Shown: positions 1 to 5,488 of the stretch, one piece after another | How the letters are laid out: every line of letters starts with the position of its first letter | Position numbering within the stretch: position 1 is the first letter of the stretch | NCBI GenBank assembly: GCA_012798275.1 | Contig: JAAZNO010000415.1 | Location: 1-6,317, forward strand | From: Chloroflexota bacterium | Lineage (GTDB): Bacteria > Chloroflexota > Anaerolineae > B4-G1 > SLSP01 | Length of the DNA: 6,317 nt | Direction: 5' to 3' | Made by a program: the position numbers and the translations under genes | The notes under the pieces: model-generated | The model's input: only the letters and a program-made list of their open reading frames with translations | The model's database searches: none | What the model was told of the DNA's origin: nothing

Positions 1-2
1 GC

Positions 3-1817
3 GACGAGGAAGCCGCGCAAGTCTTCGCGGCCATCCTGGCTCAGGATGACGCCGATGCGGAGTCGCACTGGCAGATGGGGGCGCTGCTCGAGCATCAGGG
101 CGCTATGGAAAAGGCCTGGCGCGCTTTTGCCAGGGCAGCAGCGCTCAAGCCGGAGGAGTCCCGCTATCAACTGAGCGCCGCCGGCTCCCTCGCCAGATTC
201 GGGCGCTATGCGCTGGCGCTGCGGGACGCCGGCATCCCCACCGTCCACCCAAGCGCCACCGAAGTGAGCGCCGCCATCCAAGACCTGCAGCAGCTGCTGG
301 AGCATGATCCAGGCAACGCGGCGCTTCACGCCATGCTGGGTGAGATTCTGTCCCTCAACGGCAGACAGGCCGCAGCCATCGAGCACCTGCAGCGAGCGGT
401 CGAGGCCGCACCGCACAACGCGGCCTACCATCGCCAGCTGGGACGGGCATTCCGTCTTAAGGAAGAAGGGTCATCCAGTCTCCGGGAGCTGCGCCTCGCC
501 GAGACGTTGGCGCCGGCTGACGCCGAGACGCACTACGAGCTGGCGTTGACCCATCAGGCATTGCAGCAGCCGGAACAGGCGGTCGTGGCGCTCTCCCGCG
601 CCGTGGAGCTGGCCCCCACGGAAGCGCTCTATCCCTACGCGCTCGGTCAGATCCTGCAGAAGGCGGGGCAGCTGCAAGAGGCGGGGGCGGCGATAGCCAA
701 AGCCATCAATCTCCAGGCCGGCGTCGCCGCGTGGCACAACGCGTTGGGCAAAATCCTCGAGGCGCAACGCCGCCATCACATCGCCATCGAACAGCATTTG
801 CGCGCCGCGGACCTGGAGCCCAACAACCCGGAGTATCTGTACAACGCCGCCCACACGTACCTCGCCATGAACAACGATAAACAGGCGGCGTCCCTCCTGG
901 AACAGGCGCTCCAACTCCGTCCCGATAAGGTGGAGTGGTGGCTGGAGCTGGGAGATTGCTATCAGCGACAGGCACAGCCGCTGCAGGCGCGCGACGCCTA
1001 TCGTCACGCCGCCGCGCTGACGCCGATGGAACCGGCCTGTCTGCTCGGCCTGGGCGACGCGGCGCTGGCGCTGGGCGAATGGGAAGACGCCGAGGCGCAC
1101 TATCGGCGCGCGCTGACCTTGAAGCAGGATGACGCCCCGGCCTACCGACGTCTGGCGCAGCTCCATGAGCAGCGGGCGGAATGGGAAAAGGCCATCGCGG
1201 CGTATCAGCAGGCGTTGCGGCTCGAGCCGGAAGACGCCGAGACCCATTATCGGCTCGGTCTCGCCTGTCAGAGCAACACGCAGTATCCGCAAGCCCTGGA
1301 ATACCTGGAGCAGGCCATCGCTCTCGCCCCGCAGCTCCTCGAGGCCTACACCGCTCTCGGCGCGACCTACGAGGCGCTGGAACGCGATGATGAAGCGCTC
1401 CAGGTCTATGAGCAAGCGTTGGTGATCGCGCCTAACCGCGTCGAAAATCATCTGCAGGTCGGGAGGGTGTGCCGCCGTCTCGGTCGCCTCGACAAGGCCA
1501 TCGCCCATTTCCGGCGCGGGCTGGAGCTCGACCCCCGGCGCGCGCAGGCCTATCACGAGCTGGGACAGACCTGTGAGCTGCAGGGCAAGTATCATGAAGC
1601 GCTCGATGCCTATCTCGAAGCCGCGCGCCTGGAACCGGCAGCGGCGGAGTATTACTACAGCGCCGGTCTGATTTACAAGCTGCTGAAGCAGTACGGGCAA
1701 TCCGCGGCAATGCTGCGGGAAGCGATCAAACTGCGGCCGGATGACGCCGCCATCTACAAACAATGGGCAGCCGTGAGCGCCGTTTCCATCTTCTGCCAAC
1801 GCCAACCCCACACCTAA
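3..1817 (+). CDS. Large TPR repeat protein, 5' partial
   Basis: The reading frame is open from the left edge, so the true start lies outside the window; 604 codons are visible. The in-frame ATG at 75 falls inside a TPR unit and is not a credible start. The visible part begins with the end of one unit and then a full unit. A degenerate stretch follows, around codons 53-105, where a Gly-Ile-Pro run breaks the second helix. From base 318 to 1745 there are 14 consecutive units of exactly 34 residues with the usual TPR pattern (W/Y at 4, L-G at 7-8, Y/A near 11, A at 20, A at 27, P at 32). A partial unit and a short non-repeat tail close the protein. Such arrays form a superhelical protein-binding scaffold. 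No membrane segment is visible. The next gene starts 17 bases later, so the two are probably co-transcribed and may be partners. The specific ligand and the N-terminal domain are unknown. Confidence 0.93.
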   Translation, partial: DEEAAQVFAAILAQDDADAESHWQMGALLEHQGAMEKAWRAFARAAALKPEESRYQLSAAGSLARFGRYALALRDAGIPTVHPSATEVSAAIQDLQQLLEHDPGNAALHAMLGEILSLNGRQAAAIEHLQRAVEAAPHNAAYHRQLGRAFRLKEEGSSSLRELRLAETLAPADAETHYELALTHQALQQPEQAVVALSRAVELAPTEALYPYALGQILQKAGQLQEAGAAIAKAINLQAGVAAWHNALGKILEAQRRHHIAIEQHLRAADLEPNNPEYLYNAAHTYLAMNNDKQAASLLEQALQLRPDKVEWWLELGDCYQRQAQPLQARDAYRHAAALTPMEPACLLGLGDAALALGEWEDAEAHYRRALTLKQDDAPAYRRLAQLHEQRAEWEKAIAAYQQALRLEPEDAETHYRLGLACQSNTQYPQALEYLEQAIALAPQLLEAYTALGATYEALERDDEALQVYEQALVIAPNRVENHLQVGRVCRRLGRLDKAIAHFRRGLELDPRRAQAYHELGQTCELQGKYHEALDAYLEAARLEPAAAEYYYSAGLIYKLLKQYGQSAAMLREAIKLRPDDAAIYKQWAAVSAVSIFCQRQPHT

Positions 1818-1834
1818 ACCAAGAGAGCCGCCGC

Positions 1835-3535
1835 ATGTCCAACCTGAAGCCATTTCCTGCCACCGTATTTGCTCCCACCAGCGCCGAGGTCACCGCCAAA
1901 GCGCTGGTGGAGGCGCAGGTCGAGATGGAACAGCTCATCACCACGCTGCTGCTCGAGCCCCAAATGCCGTCACAGGCAGGCTGGAGCCGCTCAGGAGCCG
2001 TGTATCTCATCCTCTCCAGCCGGCAGGCCTTGCGCGAACGCTATGGCGAGGAAGGATTCCGGCTGGTGGATGATGCCCTCAAGCAGCTGCAGCTGGCAGT
2101 CTCCGCGCATGTGGACCTCAACGCGCTGTTGGTCTACGTAGACGAGGCGGCCTCGCTGGCGCCCTATGGCCTGCAACCGGTAGACGCCACGCACCCCTGG
2201 AAGATCAAGGGGCTGATCGAATCCCTCGACGCCTTCCTCAAGACGCGCAAGCAGGCGCTCCGCTATATCCTGATCGTGGGGGGAGACGCCATCATCCCCT
2301 TCCATCGGCTGCCCAACCCCATCAACGATCAGGACGCCGACGTCCCCTCCGACAATCCCTACGCCTCGCAAGACGCGAACTACTTCATCCCCGAACGGGC
2401 CATCGGACGGCTCCCCGACGGGCAAGGCGAACCGGTCACCGTGCTGCTGCAGCTGCTGGAAGAGGCCATCAGCGCGCACCGGCGTAAAGCGGCGACGGAC
2501 AAGGGCGCGTGGACGGCGCTGCTGCGCCATCTGCGGGGCGACGGTGAGAGGGAAGATCCGCGCGCGGGCCTGGGCTACTCGGCCAGCATCTGGCGCAAGG
2601 CCTCGCGCCAGGTGTTGCAGACCCTCGGCGACCGTCAGCCCCTGCGGATCTCACCGCCGCTGACCTATCAGGAATTCAAACCGGTGCGCCATGCGCCGTT
2701 CAGCTACTTCAATCTGCACGGCATCGAGGACGGGCCGAACTGGTACGGGCAGCGCGACGCCCTCTTTCCGGCGACCTACGAGCTGTTCCCCGTCGCGCTG
2801 CGCCCCGAAGACCTGCGCCCGGAGGACTACGCCGGCGCGATCGTCTTCAGCGAGGCCTGCTACGGCGCCAACATCCTGGGCAAAAACAGCGACGCCTCGC
2901 TGGCGCTGAAGTTTCTCGCCGCGCGGGCCAGAGCGGTGATCGGCTCGACCAAAGTGTCTTATGGGACGGTCGCGCCGCCACTGATCGGCGCGGACCTCCT
3001 GGCCCGCTATTTCTGGAAAGGGCTGTTGGCCCAGCTGCCGATCGGCGAAGCGCTCAAATACGCCAAGGTCAGCCTGGCGCGCGAGATGCAAGAGCGGCAG
3101 GGCTATCTGGACAGCGAGGATCAGAAGACGCTGCTCAGCTTCGTGCTCTACGGCGACCCGGCGCTGCCGGGGCTCCCCGATGGCAACATCGAGCTGGTGA
3201 GCAAAGCGCTTTGCCCGCCGCTCGTCTATCAACGGCAAGCGCGCGATCAGAAGAGCCTGCTCTCCGAAAGCCTGGTCGCCGCGGTCAAAGGCCGCATCGA
3301 GGCCAGCCTTCCCTATCTGGCGGAAGCGCGCGTCCAGGCCGTGCCGGTCATCCTGAGCGAGAGCGAGCCGGAGATGTCGCGCGCCAAGTCGCGCGGATCG
3401 CGCCGGCCCGTCGCCAGATGGGCCTTCACCCTGGAGAAGGATTTCCCCATCGAGGGCGACGGCGCCCATCGGCAGGTAGTCACGGTCACCGTGGACGAAC
3501 ACGGCGCCATTCTCAAAGCCGTCATGTCAAAATGA
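1835..3535 (+). CDS. Caspase-fold (C25/gingipain-like) cysteine peptidase with C-terminal accessory domain
   Basis: A 566-residue protein with hallmarks of clan CD cysteine peptidases, closest in pattern to Peptidase_C25. A β-strand ending VGGDAIIPFHRLP (about 148-160) is followed by a D-x-P-S-D segment and an ERAIGRLP strand (187-194). The predicted catalytic His is H295 in FNLHG and the predicted Cys is C342 in SEACYGAN. A conserved LYGDPALP segment (438-445) closes the domain. Residues 1-140 are a less recognisable α/β region, and 477-566 form a small extra domain resembling the protein encoded at 5154-5396. There is no signal peptide or membrane segment, so a cytoplasmic location is inferred, unlike secreted gingipains. 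I chose ATG 1835, 17 bases after the TPR stop and behind a weak AAGAGAG. An in-frame ATG at 1763 would add 24 low-complexity residues and overlap the TPR gene. Substrate and activation are unknown. A CHAT-type relative is the main alternative. Confidence 0.8.
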   Translation: MSNLKPFPATVFAPTSAEVTAKALVEAQVEMEQLITTLLLEPQMPSQAGWSRSGAVYLILSSRQALRERYGEEGFRLVDDALKQLQLAVSAHVDLNALLVYVDEAASLAPYGLQPVDATHPWKIKGLIESLDAFLKTRKQALRYILIVGGDAIIPFHRLPNPINDQDADVPSDNPYASQDANYFIPERAIGRLPDGQGEPVTVLLQLLEEAISAHRRKAATDKGAWTALLRHLRGDGEREDPRAGLGYSASIWRKASRQVLQTLGDRQPLRISPPLTYQEFKPVRHAPFSYFNLHGIEDGPNWYGQRDALFPATYELFPVALRPEDLRPEDYAGAIVFSEACYGANILGKNSDASLALKFLAARARAVIGSTKVSYGTVAPPLIGADLLARYFWKGLLAQLPIGEALKYAKVSLAREMQERQGYLDSEDQKTLLSFVLYGDPALPGLPDGNIELVSKALCPPLVYQRQARDQKSLLSESLVAAVKGRIEASLPYLAEARVQAVPVILSESEPEMSRAKSRGSRRPVARWAFTLEKDFPIEGDGAHRQVVTVTVDEHGAILKAVMSK

Positions 3536-3582
3536 AGCACGAAAATGAAGCACGAGAATGAAGCGCGAGAATAAAGCGTTAG
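3531..3582 (+). repeat. 13-bp direct tandem repeat in front of mraZ
   Basis: Four head-to-tail 13-base units start at 3531, 3544, 3557 and 3570, with consensus AATGAAGCACGAG. Neighbouring units 1/2 and 2/3 each differ at one base; unit 4 matches unit 3 at 10 of 13. A decayed fifth start (GATGAA at 3583) runs into the mraZ start codon. The TGA stop of the peptidase gene lies in unit 1, and the mraZ Shine-Dalgarno AGGA (3581-3584) spans the junction of units 4 and 5. The array fills the whole peptidase-mraZ gap, where MraZ-binding direct repeats are found in other bacteria. An autoregulatory operator is therefore a reasonable guess, although neither the period nor the sequence matches known MraZ boxes. 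Simple slippage duplication is the alternative. Confidence 0.85.
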
Positions 3583-3590
3583 GATGAACC

Positions 3591-4025
3591 ATGTTTCTCG
3601 GTGAACTCCATTGCACAGCGGACAACCGGGGCGACCTCGTCCTGCCGGAAGAACTGCGGACGGCGCTCAGCGACGGGCTCACGCTCACGCGGGGCCTGGA
3701 GCGCTGCCTGGTGATCTACCCTGCCGGGGCCTGGCAGCAGCTGGCAGAGAAAATCCACACGCGACTTCAACTCACGCGGGCAGGAGATCGCGCCCTGGCC
3801 CGCCTGCTGTTTTCGGGAGCGGTGAACTGCGCACCCGACGCGGAGGGTCGCATTCCCTTGCCGGACGCCCTGCGGCGCTACGCCGGCATCGCCGGCGACA
3901 CCGTCATCGTGGGGATGTACAGTCATCTGGAGCTGTGGGACGCGCGGCGGTGGGCCGAAGTGACGGCGCGCATGGAGGCGCAGGCAGCCGCTGCGGCAAT
4001 TGACACGCCATATCCGCTCGTGTGA
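3591..4025 (+). CDS. mraZ: MraZ-like transcriptional regulator of the division cluster
   Basis: A 144-residue protein, normal for MraZ, with two tandem SpoVT/AbrB-like halves. It begins MFLGE, carries the first half-motif around 11-23 (ending LPEELR), the conserved GLERCLVIYP segment (35-44), and LFSGAVNC (73-80). The second half-motif D83-A-E-G-R87 leads into IPLPDALRRYAGI, followed by VIVGMYSHLELWD (105-117). In the family, oligomeric MraZ binds direct repeats upstream of its own gene and regulates the dcw cluster. Here the first DxxxR motif reads D11-N-R-G-D15: the arginine reported as essential for DNA binding in E. coli (R15) is replaced by aspartate, while the second motif is intact. 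ATG 3591 has AGGA six bases upstream. Unusually, ftsZ follows directly with no rsmH between. The family call is firm; DNA-binding ability is uncertain. Confidence 0.93.
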   Translation: MFLGELHCTADNRGDLVLPEELRTALSDGLTLTRGLERCLVIYPAGAWQQLAEKIHTRLQLTRAGDRALARLLFSGAVNCAPDAEGRIPLPDALRRYAGIAGDTVIVGMYSHLELWDARRWAEVTARMEAQAAAAAIDTPYPLV

Positions 4026-4057
4026 ACAACATGGGCACGTGGATACGTAAGCGTTTC

Positions 4058-4068
4058 AGGGGGTGATC
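4058..4068 (+). promoter_or_regulatory. Extended Shine-Dalgarno of ftsZ
   Basis: AGGGGGTGATC matches the full anti-Shine-Dalgarno complement AGGAGGTGATC at 10 of 11 positions, and its core ends 9 bases before ATG 4073. This fixes the ftsZ start and predicts strong initiation, stronger than at the other genes here. Confidence 0.85.
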
Positions 4069-4072
4069 CAGG

Positions 4073-5161
4073 ATGGGAACAGAACGGTTAGATAAAGCCC
4101 GCATCAAAGTGATCGGCGTAGGGGGCGCTGGCTGCAACGCGGTGGATCGCATGATCCAGATCGGCATCCCCGGCGTCTCCTTCATCGCCGCCAATACCGA
4201 CGCGCAGGCGCTGCTGCAATCCGAGGCGCCCTGCAAGATTCGCCTGGGTCCAGGATTGACCCATGGCCTGGGCGCCGGCGGCGATCCCGAAATCGGACGG
4301 CGCGCGGCGCAGGAAAGCCAGCGGCTGCTCAGCGAGGTCGTCCAGGATGCCGAGATGATCTTCATCACCGGAGGGATGGGCGGCGGGACCGGCACCGGCG
4401 CGGCGCCCGTGATCGCCCACCTGGCGCGGGAAGCCCATGCGCTGGTCATCGGTATCGTCACCAAGCCCTTCCTGTTCGAAGGGCCGCGCCGCCTCGCCGC
4501 CGCGCAGGAAGGGATCGCCCAGCTCCAGGAAGAGGTGGACGCGCTGATCGTCGTCGCCAACGAGCGGCTCCTGGAAGTGGTGAACCATCGCCTGCCGCTG
4601 GGGATTGCTTTTCGCGTGGCGGATGAAGTCTTGCGGCAGGGGGTGCAGGGCGTCACCGAGCTGATCACCCATCCCGGCCTGATCAACCTCGACTTCGCCG
4701 ATGTCAAATCTGTGATCAGCAATGCCGGGCGGACGTTGATGTCCATCGGGCACGCCGAGGGCAAAGACAAGGCGCTCGAGGCGGCCCGCGTCGCCCTCGA
4801 AAACCCGCTCATGGACATCGAGACGGTGCAGGAGGCCGAGGGGTTGCTGGTGAACTTCAGCGGCGGCGAGGACCTCACGCTGGCTGAGGTGAGCGAGGCG
4901 ATGGACACCCTCGCGCAGACGGCAAAACCCGACGCCCCCATCTTTTTCGGGGTGACCATTGACCCCGAACTGCGGGGGCGCGTGCAGATCACGCTCATCG
5001 CCACGGGGTTGAAGGAGCAGAGCGCTTCCCCGACCGCCCGTCACGCCGCAGTGACGTCCGCCCGGCGACACACGCTGGCGGAGCTACTGGGCGACTTCCA
5101 TTTCGCGGAGCCCGCCGCAGCGTCGGCGTCGCTCCGACCGGAGGCGGTGCGCGTTGGCTGA
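4073..5161 (+). CDS. ftsZ: Cell division protein FtsZ
   Basis: A 362-residue tubulin-like GTPase that polymerises into the division ring. Nucleotide-binding loops appear in order: GGAGCNAV (17-24), NTDAQAL (41-47), GLGAGGDPEIG (65-75), the tubulin signature GGMGGGTGTGAAP (100-112) and FEGPRR (135-140). The guanine-contacting Asn is N163 in VVANERL. The synergy loop GLINLDFADV (202-211) supplies D207 and D210, so GTP hydrolysis should be intact. The C-terminal β domain is complete to about ATGL (310-313). Two points are odd. The ribose/guanine-side residue D187 of E. coli aligns with E185 (ADEVLRQGVQG). The tail after 313 is only about 49 residues and shows no recognisable D-I-P-x-F-L-R type conserved peptide for binding FtsA, SepF or ZipA. 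Its gene sits 47 bases after mraZ, and its last 8 bases overlap the next gene. Confidence 0.98.
   Translation: MGTERLDKARIKVIGVGGAGCNAVDRMIQIGIPGVSFIAANTDAQALLQSEAPCKIRLGPGLTHGLGAGGDPEIGRRAAQESQRLLSEVVQDAEMIFITGGMGGGTGTGAAPVIAHLAREAHALVIGIVTKPFLFEGPRRLAAAQEGIAQLQEEVDALIVVANERLLEVVNHRLPLGIAFRVADEVLRQGVQGVTELITHPGLINLDFADVKSVISNAGRTLMSIGHAEGKDKALEAARVALENPLMDIETVQEAEGLLVNFSGGEDLTLAEVSEAMDTLAQTAKPDAPIFFGVTIDPELRGRVQITLIATGLKEQSASPTARHAAVTSARRHTLAELLGDFHFAEPAAASASLRPEAVRVG
5140..5144 (+). promoter_or_regulatory. Shine-Dalgarno deciding a TTG start
   Basis: A perfect GGAGG lies inside the last codons of ftsZ, 9 bases before TTG 5154. It supports this rare start codon, and no in-frame ATG or GTG offers a better alternative. 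Its position inside ftsZ implies translation coupled to ftsZ. Confidence 0.75.
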
Positions 5162-5396
5162 GCTCGATCCCCGTCACCTCGCGGCAGTGAAACGGCAGGT
5201 CTGGGCGCAGTTCCCCGAGCTGCAGGGCGTAGAGCCGGAAATCGCCTCACGACCGGCGCCGGGAGCTGCGGGAGAGCTCCTCATCCTGACGTTTCAGCGG
5301 CAGCTGCCGTTGCCCGGAGGGGGAACGCTCAGGCGCCTGGTACGCGCGACCGTCACCCCGGAGGGGGAGATCGTCAAAATCACCTCATCCAGGTGA
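5154..5396 (+). CDS. Small ftsZ-coupled protein sharing a domain with the peptidase C-terminus
   Basis: An 80-residue protein of no family I recognise, starting at TTG with a good GGAGG and overlapping ftsZ by 8 bases. It begins with a predicted amphipathic helix (about 6-24, with AAVK and a Pro at 21). A Pro/Ala/Gly-rich linker (31-40) follows, then three predicted β-strands (42-51, 58-68, 72-78), with G-G-G at 55-57 and a turn at PEG 69-71. The helix plus antiparallel strands recalls PepSY/cystatin-like folds, but I cannot confirm that. Residues 43-80 align without gaps to peptidase residues 529-566 with 12 identities, and residues 7-23 align to 479-495 with 7, so the two are probably homologous. 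It has no signal peptide, membrane segment or catalytic motif. Coupling to ftsZ suggests a role in or around division, for example binding FtsZ or the peptidase; this is inference. Confidence 0.8.
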   Translation: MAELDPRHLAAVKRQVWAQFPELQGVEPEIASRPAPGAAGELLILTFQRQLPLPGGGTLRRLVRATVTPEGEIVKITSSR

Positions 5397-5426
5397 AAAA
5401 GCACCGCAGAAAATAGAACCCGTCCC

Positions 5427-5454
5427 CACGTGCGACGGTGCGAACGTGTGAACG
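5427..5454 (+). repeat. Short 8-bp direct repeats with flanking inverted repeat
   Basis: The 92-base gap before the GH-like gene contains three imperfect octamers in tandem: TGCGACGG at 5431, TGCGAACG at 5439 and TGTGAACG at 5447. An inverted pair, CACGT (5427-5431) and ACGTG (5444-5448), overlaps them. This could be an operator for the downstream gene. No convincing -35/-10 pair or terminator is visible in the gap, so a regulatory role is only suggested by position. Confidence 0.35.
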
Positions 5455-5488
5455 TCAATGATTCGCTGATTTGCTGAGGAGCAAAACC

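Noticed and set aside
1763..1834. Upstream in-frame ATG extending the peptidase by 24 residues
   Set aside because: It overlaps the TPR gene by 55 bases and adds a Pro/Arg-rich stretch with no domain character; ATG 1835 gives normal operon spacing.
471..1853. Long minus-strand open frame of 460 codons opposite the TPR gene
   Set aside because: It mirrors the strongly supported TPR reading frame, has no recognisable domain and a composition typical of antisense frames in GC-rich DNA.
2651..3502. Minus-strand open frame of 283 codons opposite the peptidase gene
   Set aside because: Antisense to a gene with clear catalytic motifs; no family features and no convincing ribosome binding site.
4000..4028. 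Perfect -35-like TTGACA at 4000-4005 before ftsZ
   Set aside because: At 16-19 base spacing the sequences are around GTGAACAAC, a poor -10; the hexamer lies in mraZ codons and is probably chance.
4031..4066. Mini-ORF MGTWIRKRFRG ending inside the ftsZ Shine-Dalgarno
   Set aside because: No ribosome binding site of its own and only 11 codons; the stop in the Shine-Dalgarno follows from the TGA in GGTGATC.
3904..5071. Two long minus-strand frames (366 and 327 codons) opposite ftsZ
   Set aside because: ftsZ on the + strand is unmistakable; the antisense products are Ser/Arg- or Gly/Asp-rich and resemble nothing.
5392..5405. Possible terminator hairpin GGTG-AAAAAG-CACC after the small gene
   Set aside because: Only a four-pair stem and no T-run follows, so it does not qualify as an intrinsic terminator.
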